The notes under the pieces are model-generated. The model was not told where the DNA came from, made no database searches, and worked only from the letters and a program-made list of their open reading frames with translations. A stretch of DNA of 64,000 bases from Lyophyllum atratum (taxonomy: Eukaryota > Basidiomycota > Agaricomycetes > Agaricales > Lyophyllaceae): the NCBI GenBank assembly GCA_014905825.1, contig JACGCN010000001.1:682001-746000 (forward strand), in the 5' to 3' direction. Positions within the stretch are counted from its first letter, which is position 1. Every line of letters begins with the position of its first letter. Of the stretch, positions 10,585 through 23,484 are shown piece by piece. The translations under genes and the position numbers were made by a program.

Positions 10585-12360
10585 TTATACCAACGAATTG
10601 ATGTAGTTCTCAATATCTGCGGTCGAAGAAAGTCAGCCGCTTTGACCAGTGGGTGGGGTGGGCTAAACATACTAGCATATCCATTTGACGCGGTTTTTGC
10701 TGAGTCGTTGACCTTCGGATCAGTGCCATGAGCTGTCTCATATGCGTCGGGGATGCCGTCTTTATCCGTGTCAACAGGAGCCTGCCGCATTATTAGTCGT
10801 TTTTAAATAAGTGACAAAGAAATAGCTCACTGTTCCGCCAGTAATAGGTCCTGGACCAATCATAGGTGACGCACTAGGGTCAGTGATAGTTGCCCCCACC
10901 TTTCCCAGTGAGCCAAGTTCGGTATTGATCAAGTATGTGTCAACACGGTCGCGCGATTTGCTGGCTCCCGCTGACGCCTTAACCTTGGTGAGTGCGTCCA
11001 GAGGGCTGAGGAGCGTGGCCACTGTCGGGTAATTGTATTTTGTCGTCTGGAAATCCACGGGAGAATAATTATCGGTCGATTGTGATAGGATGGATCCGTC
11101 GAGAACGCCATTCTGAAAAGTGAACATGAAGCTTCATGCTATGCTGACTATCAACATAGTGAACGAACCTGATTTGAATCATAATAGTTATTGGAGACGT
11201 AGGTATGGAAGTTGGCATTTCCGCGTGTGACTGGTATGTTATAATATCAGATGTTGCGTGGAAAGACATCATCCAAGCAGCTCACATGGAGAGACCGACG
11301 TGGAAGGCCCGCTGTTGAAGCCCGAGGTTAGGATACATGTTATGGACCTGTCTCAGACCTACCTGATGAAGACGTTATTCAGGATATTTGCGTACGAGGG
11401 ACCAGCGGAGTCTCCGGCGATGTATCCACCGCCGCCTCCCCAATTGTAGACCTTGAATCAAGAAAGAATGACATTTATTGTATGATAAAGCTTTGATACC
11501 AATCGACATACATACCACTGGTTATTTACGAACTCATTGACTCCCTTGACTTTGGGATTCCTTGTCTTGTTATCGATATAAAGGCTGCGGATGATGCTGA
11601 CACCCCCGTCTGTCTGGATGAGTCCACCACACGAATGGGTTTCAAGGCCCTGAGAGATGATAGAGTCCGAGATAGTGATATTGGATACATCGCCGTTGAT
11701 AGAGAAACTTTCGTCGCGACCCCACGATACGGAAACATGGTCAAATATCATATTTGCTCCGTTGGCAATGGTGATAGTATCCTTTACAGAGTCGCCTATA
11801 AGTACGACATCAATGAGACTGTAATAAAAAGAAGACGAAGGGAGGAACGTACCTGTAGTCCCCATTCTGAAACGAATGTACCGCGTGATAGTGTTGTCGG
11901 CTGCAGAGTAAGATACCCCATTCCCATAGACAGTGATACCTTGGCCTGGTGCTGTCTGACCCGCGATAGTGACGTGACTGCTAACGACGATCCTACTCGT
12001 AATGGTGATCAGGCCGCCCACTGCAAACACGACAATCTGATGACGTCAATCCGTGATACAAGTGGGAACAAAGGAAATGGGGTACGAACTCGGTTGGATT
12101 GAGAGACGGCGTCCCGGAAGCTTCCAGCACCAGAGTGATTGAGATTAGTGACAACATAAACACTGCCGCCACGGCCGCCAGTAGACTGGGCTCCGAACCC
12201 TAACAAGGCAAAGTTCAGGTGTATACTTCAAGAGTGTTTGAGGCACAGAAGGCTCACCTTCAGCACCCGGGAAGGCAAGAAGGGCTGAGCACGAAGAGGT
12301 AGCTGCTGCAAGATAGTAGCAAGGATGGAGAGCCTCATTTTTCAATGAGGGGTCCATCAT
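10585..12360 (-). CDS. Secreted pectate lyase-like polysaccharide lyase (PL1 type)
   Basis: Ten exons (12360-12258, 12199-12090, 12036-11853, 11795-11512, 11451-11363, 11311-11286, 11230-11169, 11112-10831, 10781-10673, 10616-10585) give about 426 residues. The right-handed beta-helix pattern of pectate lyases is clear: AFPGAEGFGAQSTGGRGG, VAGQT-like VTIAGQTAPGQGI, TRYIRFRMG, NMIFDHVSVSWGRDE, then repeated short strands (NITISDSIISQG) and YNWGGGGGYIAG. Near the C-terminus an Asp-rich DTDKDGIPDAYE resembles calcium-binding thrombospondin-3/dockerin-like repeats. Such enzymes cleave polygalacturonan by beta-elimination. The start is uncertain: the in-frame ATG at 12360 gives a weak signal peptide, while an ATG at 12338 opens a better one (MRLSILATIL) that is one base out of frame. 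Confidence 0.86.
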
Positions 12361-12497
12361 AGTTAGCAGAGTTTTAACATGTATTTGACACGCGCGAAAA
12401 AAAGGCGCTGCGACCGAGTATCTCCCAAGATTGTTCCTCTTGGAGTCGGCAGCGTACGATCGCGTCTCAAGCAGAACGTCGGTCCGGCATATGGCAT

Positions 12498-12523
12498 CAC
12501 ATGCTGACGGCCGTCAGCATGTG
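12498..12523. promoter_or_regulatory. 26-bp perfect palindrome upstream of the pectate lyase gene
   Basis: Both halves read CACATGCTGACGG from the outside in, with no spacer, so each strand is identical. It sits 138 bases upstream of the pectate lyase start (12360, minus) and about 410 bases upstream of the metaxin-like start (12932, plus). The surrounding 570-base intergenic stretch holds no gene that I can see. Perfect palindromes of this length in a promoter suggest a homodimeric transcription factor site; which factor is not known. Confidence 0.6.
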
Positions 12524-12931
12524 CACAAGAACAGAAGTACGAAGTTCTCTAGGAAGATGACGCCCATTTAAAATAACGAGGATACGTCGATGTGATCACC
12601 CACCTGATTCAAGGTGTGAAGCCTACCGCAAATGTTGATGCGGACGACGAGCGACAGCGGCCCGCTAAAATTGTCACATGCGGGGAAGTCCAAAGCAGCC
12701 TTCCATGTTGGACATCGTTAGACGCTTGCGGAGCATACTTATGAGAGGATTTCGAGCAAACTCTGAAATTGTTCTGAAATTGACTGACGACTGGCGAGAA
12801 GGAATCCTTGAATGTTTGGTGTAAAAGCTGTTAGTCACAGAAATAAACTATCATAGGTGCCGCGTGATGTGGCGAAGGAATTGACTTGAAGTTGTTGAAG
12901 TTCAACTCATTCTAACCCTTAGGCACTTATA

Positions 12932-14206
12932 ATGTCCACCAGTGAACTTGTACTTCACGTTTGGCCGGCCAGATGGAATCTCCCCACCACTGAACCATCC
13001 TGCCTGGCAGCTGTGATGTACCTCCAACAAGCAATCCCCGGCAAATTTACTGTCGCAGAGTGCAATAATCCAGACCTCTCTCCGTCAGGTGGGTATGTAA
13101 CGCTTTTCAACTACATGCGTGCAGTAATATATAGCTTAATCATAGGGCAGCTACCGTTCTTGGTGCCACGATCAGCTTGTCATATCATCTCTGGGGCCAA
13201 TTGTTAAACATGTCGCAGGATTGAGGAACGCCGAGAATACCCGGACGAGCCCTAATCTTGACGCGTCTTTGAACACTACAGAAAAGTCACAGACTATAGC
13301 CTGGTGTGCACATATAGAATCTAATCTAGGGGATATAATAGTGCGTCTTGTGTTGTCATTTCGACACGACACTGCTGATAGCCTCTTACAGTCTAATGTG
13401 CTTTACTCTCACCAAGATAATTGGGTGGGCTTAACGCACCCCGCACTAGCGTCCATGTATCCCCTGCCTCAGCGCTATTACATTCCGGGACGCATACGTC
13501 AATCGTACAAGCCCCGCCTCGAGGCTGCTGGACTCTGGAATCTCAATGCGGTCGACGGGGAAGAAAATCAACCATTCCGGATGCTCGGAAAGAAGAAAGA
13601 AGAGAATACGAAGGTATTCCAGCAGGCATTCGGTCGCGAGAAGGTATGCTCGCAGTCGCCGCCGAGGATGCTCTACTATAACTTGTTTAGGTCTTGGAAA
13701 AGGCGCGGGCGTCTCTTGACATGTACACACGTCTTGTTGGAGAACGAGATTTCATTTATATGGACAGGTAAATCAACTCTGTATAGTCGTGCAAGAACTT
13801 TGTTGACGACAGATAAGACCCACGACCCTGGACATCGTTCTTGCAGCTCACTATTCTGCTCTTGATTGATCCTCCATACCCAGATCCTTTTATTCAAAAC
13901 CTCATCAAGGACTCTTATCCAATACTTTCCTCGCATGCTCGTCGAGTTTACACCTATGTATTCGGCTCATCAGGGCGTACCATTACCAGTCTCCTCTGCG
14001 CGAAGCTTTTCGTGGAGGTCATTAATTCCCTGGCCACCTATGATGCGAAGCAAGCAAAGCAAACGGATGAGGATATTCATTTTACGAGGATGCGGTGGGG
14101 GTTCTATGGTGTGGCGTTGGGCAGTTTAGCTGTGTATATAGTGTCAGCGTTTTTCATGGCACGTCCACGACATCCAGCATATGCGGGAACGTATCCAGGA
14201 ACTTAA
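12932..14206 (+). CDS. Metaxin/SAM37-like mitochondrial outer-membrane import protein
   Basis: The exons are 12932-13088, 13146-13340, 13392-13643, 13691-13767 and 13818-14206. The N-terminus (ELVLHVWPARWNLP..EPSCLAAV..YLQ, then DLSPSGQLPFLV) is the glutathione-S-transferase-like metaxin/Tom37 domain. The middle (TIAWCAHIESNLGDII, YYIPGRIRQSYKPRLEAAG) and the RPTTLDIVLAAH helix are the C-terminal GST-like half. A hydrophobic segment (FYGVALGSLAVYIVSAFF) at the end can anchor it in the outer membrane. Homologues work in the SAM complex that inserts beta-barrels. Two single-base insertions break the frame in conserved parts, at about 13166 (before HDQLVISSLGP) and 13852 (before ILLLIDPPYPDP). 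Otherwise it is full length, about 330 residues. Confidence 0.85.
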
Positions 14207-14346
14207 GCAGAGCGCCGACGAGGAGGAGGAAAAGAGGAGGAGCAGTAGCGTTTGAAGAGTACTTGTTGACGTCACCATTGTGACGATTTATATAAAAGTT
14301 GTGACAGTTCTAATTCAACGTCTTGCATCCATCTCTGCAAATCGCC

Positions 14347-16050
14347 ATGGACGAAGATCTCATTGTCGTCGACGATATAGAGGCCGCAGAAATGCAGGCT
14401 GGACCGTCCACACAAGCACATGACACTCGCAATTCCACTCCTCATCTTCGACCGAGAACGGTCGCAGAACATTCAATGGGATCTATTTCACGCCTGCGGA
14501 ACCATACTCCTGCTTACCCCTCAATGGAGAATTCAGAACGTACAACACGGTCTTCGACACACAAATTCAAGCCACAGCCCAAGTTGAAGCTAAAGCTTAG
14601 TGAAAAAGCTGCTGCTCAGGCCCCTGGAATGTCGTTCCTAGGGACAATATGACAGAGAGCTAGATTCGGACGACGAGGACCTAGCATTCGAGGAGCAATT
14701 CATACTGCGCATGCCTCCCGGAGAAGACTTGGAAAGGCTAAAGAAGATGGTCGCCGCTCGCGAGGTCGGCAACGATGTCTGGTTTAAATTCAAGGGTAAG
14801 AAGCGCATTTTTTGTCATGCTTTGTTGCTCTAATTCGTTATCATCGATGCAGATTCTCGTCGCGCAGCGTTTCATATCGGAACCTCTACTTATTCAGCGA
14901 AATTAGTAGACCTTCCCTTGTATCATAGAGTCTCAAAAGACGCTCGACAACAAGCAAATGTTCAAAGTTGCAGATATATGTCAGGTCGCACCACCGTCGT
15001 TGCCAAATCCTTTGATTCACTAATTTCTTCCTATTACAGATGCTAGTTGTTGAGAAGAAGATTGGAGACGACGAACCTTTGGTCAACCATAAGAATTTCA
15101 ACATCGATGAATTTATCTGGCCGCATGGCATTACTCCTCCGTTACATCACGTTCGGAAACGCCGGTTCCGTAAAAGGGTTAACAGACGAGTATGTACTGG
15201 CCTTGTATCTAAACTACTCCTCACTAATAATGCTCTAGACCATAGAAAGCGTAGAGCAAGAGGTGGAGAGGTTGCTTGACGAAGACGCACTTGCAGCTGA
15301 TGTCAAATATGGTATCTATCCCCCTTTTCTCACTGTATCTCAGCCTGACTTGGACTCTCCAGAAATACTCGAGAAATGTGAACCCAGATCTCTCGGACTC
15401 TGAATTTCTTGAGCATGAGGAGCCCCTCGACGCACCGACTCCGGCAATATCGGACATGGGTGAACCTCAAACACCAGGATACGATGTGGGAGATGAAGGG
15501 GAAGGAGATGAAGGGGACGAAGAGGCTGAAGAAGGCGCAGAGGGCGACATCGACGAAGAGCTTGCTGCTGAGTTGGATTTGGCCTTAGGGGATGAAGAGG
15601 ATGGTGAAGACGAGGAAGAGGAGGAAGAGAGCGAAGAGGAGGAGGAGGATGAGGATGAAGACGACGAAGACGTGCAAGCAAGAAAGCTCATCAACGAGGA
15701 GGTTCGCGACCTGGAAGCCGCCGTGGCTAAGAAGGTCAGAGAGACAGCGAGCTCAGCAAATCCTTTGATCAAGGTCAGCGTTTCTTGTTCTTTATATTTA
15801 TATACATGTATCTCATCCATGTTCATAGAAACGATTCGAGGATGCATTGAAGAAGCTAACGGCCGACCTCGAGATGAAACTCAGCCAACGGGACGAAATG
15901 AAGGAGAAGCAACGAATGAAGAAAGAAGGCATTCTAATGGATGCTGACACTGATCCTGACGGTGGTGTAACTGATGGACAGCACGCAGACCTAGAGCCGG
16001 ACGACGACGGTGACCTGTTCGGATCGGACAGTGAGGCCGTTGGTATGTAG
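14347..16050 (+). CDS. TAF7: TFIID subunit TAF7 (TAFII55 domain)
   Basis: The exons are 14347-14795, 14853-14984, 15040-15189, 15239-15311, 15363-15773 and 15829-16050. After a disordered N-terminus comes the TAFII55 domain: FEEQFILRMPPGEDLERL, NDVWFKFKDSRRAAFHIG, YSAKLVDLPCIIESQKTLD, KVADICQMLVVEKKI and IWPHGITPPLHHVRKRRFR. The domain binds and restrains TAF1 in TFIID. It is followed by a very long acidic run (Glu/Asp, about 15480-15680) and a C-terminal coiled coil (KKLTADLEMKLSQRDEM). Three one-base insertions interrupt conserved coding near 14644, 14918 and 15376, with no possible intron. The product would be about 460 residues, within the fungal range. Confidence 0.9.
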
Positions 16051-16164
16051 TTGAAATAGGTCTTCAAGCTACATTTCCTTTTATTGGACCCTGTACATTG
16101 ATGTATATAATAACAGTAACCTCCAGTATGGTAAATAATTGGCCATATGCACGGGTATATCGAA

Positions 16165-18569
16165 TTATGGTGGTAGAAGGCAAACGAGTCCGGCCTGAAG
16201 TACTAGTGGTACATACACGAAGCATACAAACGGTGCAAACCATATGGATAATATCTCCCAATCCCAAACAGCCTTCAGCATTTCTTCCTGCGCAAAAAGC
16301 AGCCACCCGAGCCCCAAGAGTGTATACATGGCGTATTTGGTAAGTCGGATAGGCAAAGAACCAGCGTTTGATGATATAGACAACGGAATACCAAGAAGGA
16401 TGGCGACTGAAGCCGCGAGCGAGAAGTTCAAAACTGTGGTGATGGATATCACCGTTGATGCCAAGCAAAGGTTTATGCTTTTGAGGACGACAGACTGTGT
16501 GCTGACGCTTCGTGCGGGGGTGTTCGAAGGGATGAGCAGAGCGACGAGCGGGATAATGGCAAACAAGGTAAAGACCAGTGGCGACGCAATCTAAAGTATG
16601 TGGTTAGTTCATGAACGTATTTCATGAGGAAGAGCCTCACCTGCCGGTACTGTAAGAACCACGGTGTCGTGATCACGCTGAATAGCAGGGCACCAAGGGT
16701 ATGTGTTACAACCATAATGCTTAGGACGCTCAGGATAGGCCTCTTTCGTCTCGACCTCTTTAGTTTGCGAGTTTGCTTTTCGGTCACAGAACTGCTGGCC
16801 GTCCATGCTGCATCGACCCACGCTCTGAGGCCAGCAAACATCATTGCGACGCTGATCAAAACGGCACTGGGCAAGTAGCTACCGATCTTTAGGAATCGAT
16901 CTGGCCCAGTCAGAATGTAGAAGAAGAACGAGGCATGAAGGCGCTCAAGGAGGTTGTTTGTCGTCCGTAACGTGGACTCGACGATCCTTGTAGAGAAAGT
17001 CAGCGTGATTCTGACAGGTTGTACTGTCCAGCTCACCGGCCAAGTGCATGAAACCCATGAGGGCCTACCGCCGGCACGGCAAAGAGGGTAAAAGCATCAA
17101 TGCGAAATCTGGGTGGGTAACAGTCAGAAGATACGAGGATCGGTTTAGTTGAAACAATCACTGATGGTATAGTCCATGAACGCCGCTTGGTCGCCCACGG
17201 GCCTGATATCCAAAGTGACGGATGACGTTCCTTCGCCTGGTACGCATACGCTTGGCACTTCAGGACTCTTTGCGAAGGAAACTGGGAATTAGAGCCGGTA
17301 AGCTGGATGCTTCAGGCTGGTCTCGAATATCAAGATGGTCATAGATGACGACGGGCACACCACCAACATCCCCAGAGCGAGCAATCCGCTGGAATGAGTT
17401 GAGCAAGTCCTGATTCGGTAGTCGTCCGTTGATTCCCTCTGTGGGCCTAGTTAATAAATAATCGTGTATCACCTTAGCATCTCGGAAAACACGGACCGAA
17501 AAATATTCCCAAGTGTGAAAATGAATGACCCGGATAGTCGATATTAAGAGCGGTCCAGATGACACCCGAAGAGAGTGTTAAGCGATCCGCGTGTAGATCT
17601 GGATATATGATAAGCTTTGGAATAGCGAGGTATTATGGCAACTTACTAGACTGCGAGGAGCCATGATACGCAGGCAAGCCATGCAGTGCATACCTTCCAG
17701 ATACCCATCACTGACGACAAAGATGATATCCTTAGCCCATAGAGAATAACCTGTTGATGACGTGGTTAGAGAAAATAGTCTGAAAGTTGATCACGAAGTA
17801 TGATATACGTTTCAGAAAGCCAGCAAGGGCAAGGAACCGTAGCAACACCGCGAAGGTTGAGAGTGCCATCGCCTTCACCAGTTCGGCTCAGCCATGACGC
17901 ACTGATCACCATAGCTTCACTACCCGAAGCGCGTGGAGAAGCTATAATCCCATATGCGTTCGTTCCGCTTCGAGCACCAGTACTCGCTGAGAATGTGTAG
18001 TTCTGAGTGGACCCAGTTATTCCAAGTTTATGGAACTTCCGTTGCCATGAACGAAGCGCGCCTAAACTACAATGAGTGCGCGCACATGTAGGAAAGAGGC
18101 TCTCTTACTGCTCACTTGTCGCATTGGTATCTCGAAGCATTTCCAGTTTCTCAAGATATCGGTCTGCAGCGTGGACATCTCCCCAGTTCCAGTACGTGTT
18201 AACCTGTCGATCGTTGGATGGAATCAATAAGGTATGCACATTGGGCGCACCTGACCCGGTTGTAACGCATTCTCATCTATGTATGTTCCTCTTCCGAGTC
18301 GTGGCGATGGTATTATTATCATCCAAATATACCCTGAGAGGAGTAGTGCTAGTCTAAGAGGAAGATAAAGATATGAGTATGAAGGGAATGAGCTGGAATA
18401 CGACGAACTTTAACAACGTCAAGTTGCGCGTTAGGAACGAAACCATTGCCCTTCGTCTACGTATACGAGTTTCGCTAGCATTTCGAGCTCCTGGTCCGAA
18501 GCGTTGGCGGACTTTGAGGAGCAGCCGGTTCCGTAGTGTGAGTGGGGGCTGCACGGTTGGATCAGCCAT
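16165..18569 (-). CDS. GAA1: GPI transamidase subunit GAA1
   Basis: The N-terminus is basic (RIRRRRAMVSFL) followed by a membrane segment LALLLSGYIWMIIIPSP and RGTYIDENALQPGQ, then VNTYWNWGDVHAADRYLE. The luminal part has the M28-peptidase-like fold of GAA1 (YGIIASPRASGSEAMVISASW, GVIWTALNIDYPG, DVGGVPVVIYDHLDI). The last third is a string of hydrophobic helices (SAVLISVAMMFAGLRAW, VLSIMVVTHTLGALLFSVIT, YTLLGLGWLLFA, APFVCFVYVPLVLQ). GAA1 presents the GPI lipid in the ER transamidase that attaches GPI anchors. The first intron (donor GTTGTT) is needed to join the basic stretch to the first membrane helix. At about 17265 one extra base separates FLRKES from PEVPSVCVPGEG. The 3' end faces TAF7, 114 bases away. 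Confidence 0.88.
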
Positions 18570-18671
18570 AGTGGTAGAGAGAGCTCAGAGAGCAGCGGTC
18601 ACGCGAATTTGTCACGCGTCTGAAATTGAGTCTCGTCTTTGCCTGCGTCTTGCTCTCAATTTCCACCAACT

Positions 18672-21600
18672 ATGCCTCCGAAACGAAAACGACGCGCGTC
18701 GTTGACTAACAAAGGCTTGGCCCCCGGAGAACAACTCAAGCGAAGCGCACTTCCCGGCAATAATTCCTCCTCTTGGGGCTGGGTCGGTACTGAGGTCATA
18801 CGGGCCTCGGATATTACACCTGAACACCATCTAGTTTCTTGTGGACTTTCTAAGCGTAACAACCACCCATTCTGTCTCAACAAATACTCTCCGATTTCCC
18901 AGAATTTTGCGAAACCCCAGCTTGACAAAACGCATGAAGTGCAGCCCACAGACGGAGAACTCGATGACGATGTCATCATCATCTCGGACGACGAAGTACC
19001 GCCTTGTGGCCTTAAGACATGCAAGTCCAATCCCAACTGTCTTAATTACTTGGGCCAGGAGGACTGGGAAGATGAAGGTCCGCATTCCATGTGTCACGTC
19101 TATGTGTCCCCTCATTCTTCGATTTAGACGACGCGATGGCGGCCTTCATGAAAGCTGTGGGTCTGGAAGATAATCCTGCGTTGTGGACAAGAGAACCAGA
19201 TTTCCCTATAGGCTTAAAGGTGCGTCCCTGCGCATTCTATTGGAGCAGCATTTGATCCACAAAGAACAGAATCTTGGTGCGACTTGCTACGCCAATGCCT
19301 CCCTTCAAGTCAGTGGATGCGTATCATGCTGCTGGACTCACCTTTGATACCATTTGCTCGCAGGTGTGGTTCCGTGATCTAGCTTTCAGGGCTGGTGTCT
19401 ACGAGTGCAAGCCCTCTGATGAAACCGACAACAGATTTAAGGTGTGGCGCTTTGTGTTACTACCTATTTCCCGTCTTACTGGACAACATCTTTTAGGAGT
19501 CACCGATATTTCAGCTTCAGGTGACTTTCGCTGCCCTACAGGAAAGCACTCAAGGCTGTTTCAATCCTACCAAACTTGTTGAAAGCTTGCAGCTTCGCAC
19601 AACTGAGCAACAGGACGCGCAGGAGTATGTAGGATGCTTCAAGTTTTGGAAGCACTGTACATATTTGTTTTTATCTAGGTTCTCCAAATTGTTCATGTCT
19701 CATCTTGATGCGGAATTCAAGAAGCAGGCAAATCCCAAAGTGAAGTCGCTTATAACAGATCAAGTGAGGCCTTCCTTTTCCCGTCAACCAAACAGACCCG
19801 GATTGATCTTCCGCTAGTTTCAAGGCAAACAGGTCTATGGGACAATCTGTAATCATTGTCAATATCGTTCTGAGCGAGCATCTGGTTTTTTGGAAATTGA
19901 GATCAATCTCAAGGTTAAATCTCTCTGACCTCACTACCCAATCGCAATATCTTATTTGTTCCCCGTGCTCAGAACAACTCGAAGCTAGAAGACCGTATAG
20001 AGGCTGTCCTCCATCCGGAGACTCTATCGGGGGACAATCAGTTTGTCGGCTATCCTTGAAAGTATCGCCTGTTTCATTGACCTATCTCTGATCATTAGAT
20101 ACCTCTGTTCCCAATGCGAAAGCCTCCAAGATGCTACACGATATACCGAGCTAAAGGAGTTGCCACCAGTCCTGCACTTCTCTTTACTTCGCTTTGTTTA
20201 TGATGTCTCCACCATGGAACGCAAGAAGTCGAAACATGCTGTTTCATTCCCAACCACTCTAGACATGACTCCTTTTCTGGGGTCCAGAGGCAAGAGCCCT
20301 CCGGTTGAAAGCAAACGCACCGATAACATCTACGAACTCCGCGGTGTCTTACTCCACAAAGGCTCAAGCGCTTATCACGGTCACTATGAAGCTCAAGTGT
20401 ATGACAAGACGTCTGGCCTCTCTTGCTTCTTCCACAGCGATGATCTGACCTTGCTGTAGGAACAAATCATGGTTCCAGTTCAATGATGAGACGGTTACGA
20501 AGATCAAGGCCTTGGGTTCAAAGAGCAAACCCATAGTCGTTGACATCGACGAATCTGACGAAAGGTATACTTAGATATTCATTACCTATCATCTTGCGTC
20601 GCTTATCATCACCAAAGGACTGCCAGTTCTCAAGGACGGAAAAATCGGATGAAGGCTCGAAAACGCCGCCGAATCGAGAGCGAAGATGAGGAGTAAGCCT
20701 TCAAAGCTGATATATATATCATATTCAGATATATAATGCCATCATAGCGCTTCTCAGTCTACCACTGGTAATGGAGAAAAGCTCGCTGCTGGCATATCCG
20801 AGTGTGTAACCTCTTGACCTTGGCTTTTCATTGTTGTGACTGTTTTAAACCTTCAGACCTATATCATCTAAAGACGCTTATATGCTCATTTACGCCCGCA
20901 AGGCTTCCGAATGTCCGAATGGTATATCATCGTCAGAGAAACGCGATATACCCACTCCTGTCCCACCCTCTAACGCACTAGAGGTAGTCAATACCCTCAA
21001 TGCTGCTCACGACGAAGCTTGTGAATCTTATGACAAGAAGTGTGTGCTTTAGTATCTGCCACGCGCCGGGTCATCTCAGCCCTTATTACAGAGAAAAAAC
21101 GATCAAGTTCGCTTCCAGGAGAGGCGTAGGGCGGTGATGGAAATATATCGCAGATGGGATGTTGACTCTGCCAATGCAGTCAGTGCCCCTCCTATCTCAT
21201 GATGCAGGCATCTAAAACATGCCTAGGACTCCCTTCTAGTTAGCCGTCAGGCGTTATCGGCGTGGCTGTCACAGCATCGAGATGAATACGCATCTACGAT
21301 CGCCGCAGCTGAAACGAGGGGGAGGGCGAAGGGAAATGCGTGCCTTTGGACGATATAACCTGCATACATGGAGCGATCGATCCTAGCAAAGCTAGCAATA
21401 TCAAACGGATCAGTCGAGTTCGTCTTTCCAGGTCTCACCAAAATTATACTAACTGGTTCCGGTTCAAATCATCAGCAAGCATATCTAGATATCGTGAAGG
21501 ATACTGGATGGAAGTTTGAACCTAGTCTTGTGGTGGACGACATTTGTGGCAGATGTGTCAGGCATTCCTTTCAAGGTGAATGAGGCGGTATCTGTTTTCT

Positions 21601-23278
21601 CGAGTCCGGAGTCTGACTTGTACTAGAGCGGTTGTATCAAATCGAACATCCAAGGCTTGTGGCGCAATTCGACCAGATCTCAGGCGTTGCATTCGATTGT
21701 ACGGGCTTTTGGATATCAAAACCTTGGGTGAAAGGTACTGTCTTATTAAGTGGTTTCAGTTATCGCATCTAACTTGCGTACAAAGATTGGCGGTTAACCA
21801 AACCCAAGATGCATGTAGTTTCAGAGGATGATCCAGCGCCTGATTCTGACGGCTTTGCTTCTGATGTTCTCTGCGAGCATGGCGGTTTGTCACTGAATAC
21901 AACGTCCCGCCGGAAGATATCTGTGGAGGTAAGTTAGACCTGGTTACAGTCCGTGGACCAAACTCATGCTTTATTTTACAGGCCGCGGAGCTTTTACAAA
22001 CCTTGTATCCTTCATGGAATCCCCCGTCAACGAATTCTGAACTTTGCCCTGTCTGTGATGCCCTCATACATATATCGAAGGAGAGCAACCGGGAAGTTCG
22101 GAAACAGGCCGAGGACGAAAAGGTCTGACCCTCTTTTTTACCTCCTAGACGTTCCTTGCTAAATACTCTACAGGCTAGGCTAAAAGATATGCACGACGAT
22201 TTATCATCAGGAGATGCGTCAGCGCTTGAGGGTGTCCCCTGCGCCCTCATTCCTGCCGACTTTGTAAAATCCTGGAAGCAATGGCTCAACCGACCACTAG
22301 AGTGCTCTAGGCCTGACAGTGTTAACAACATGCCTTTTATCTGCGAGCATAATATGCTCCTTATTGATCCCAACTGTGCCTCAGATGTGGAGTCGTCTGC
22401 AGTTGTCATCAAGCGTAGTGATTGGGATACTTGGAGACGTTGTGAGTATAACTTATCCATTGTGAAATGCGATATCAGAATCATAATGTTATCTTCAGCT
22501 ATCCAGGAGGCCCCATGATCGCTCTCGAGAAAAGAAGTCAAGGCGATGACTCTGAAAGCAAGTACAGTCATGAGGTTCTGATATGTGCAAGCTGCCGCCT
22601 TAAAAGGTATGAAGAGTAGAATACACTCCTGCTCACTAGCTAACGTGAGTGATCTGTAGGAAAACAGAATGGACCTCGGCAGAGATTATTATACGCACGG
22701 GGGGCACCAAACCGAAGCATGAGAAGGACTCGAAGAAAAGCCTCATTACCTATTCCAAGACGGGGCCCCGGCAATCAAGGCGCCTACGACAGCTGAAAGA
22801 GCACGGGGAGAAGCGACGATTGACCATATCAAAGTCTACCACGGTGAAGGAAATCAAGGTCATGGTGTGTAGCACTGCGATTCCTCGACCTCTTCAGAGT
22901 GTTGAAATAATTGACAGGTACAAGAAGAGCTGAACATCCCGACGATATGCCAGCGATTGTTCCACCACGGCAAAGGAACTCGATGATAATACTAGCCACC
23001 GTGGAATCCTTAGAGATCTTTGCTCATGACATTTTGGACTTACGGCGGGTGAATGAAGGTCCATGACAGTCAACAGCGATTCTGATGAGGAAATGCAACC
23101 CAGAGACGAAGAGAGAGGTTTCGGTGGTACACTGCTCGGTGGTTCTGGATATGTTGACCGGCTACCTAGTTCTCCGCCACCTGCATCCAGCGTGGGGAAG
23201 AAATCATGCAGTGCATGTACCTTTGCTAATGACGGAGACGCTAATACTTGTACCATCTGTGATACACTATTCACATAA
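18672..23278 (+). CDS. USP48-like ubiquitin-specific protease with DUSP, UBL and RanBP2 finger
   Basis: After a basic start (MPPKRKRRA) and a linker, the USP catalytic core has the cysteine box GLKNLGATCYANASLQ, QLRTTEQQDAQE, paired zinc ligands (CNHC, CSQC) and the histidine box ELRGVLLHKGSSAYHGHY. The C-terminal half repeats a motif like CEHGGLS, CIHGAIDP and CEHNMLLIDP with WKQWLNRP and WDTWRR, as in the DUSP domains of human USP48. Next comes a ubiquitin-like fold (STTVKEIKVMVQEELNIP, LFHHGKELDDN). The protein ends with a RanBP2-type zinc finger (CSACTFANDGDANTCTIC). USP48 acts on nuclear ubiquitin conjugates including histone H2A and NF-kB regulators. There are many introns of 45-60 bases. 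At least one frame break lies near 21350. Confidence 0.85.
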
Positions 23279-23484
23279 TAGTTACTATTTTCCCATAGAA
23301 ACCCAGCATGTAGCGTAACTCCATATACAAAGAAACATCTATACACTCATTTAGATCATTGCGAAGGGAGGAGCAAAGTTTGTTTGTGTGGTCAGAAGTC
23401 CCATGTGCAACCCAGAGAAATACTACATTAAGCAGCGCCAAAAAGAAAGCCCAGTACCAGGAAGAAAGGGAAATTTAGACATAT

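Noticed and set aside
11452..11511. A suspected frame break between exons 4 and 5 of the pectate lyase
   Set aside because: Using the second of two overlapping GTATG donors (after TGG TAT) restores the frame, so no error is needed.
15340..15847. Long serine- and proline-rich minus-strand frames opposite TAF7
   Set aside because: They are the antisense of the acidic Glu/Asp codons of TAF7, a composition effect.
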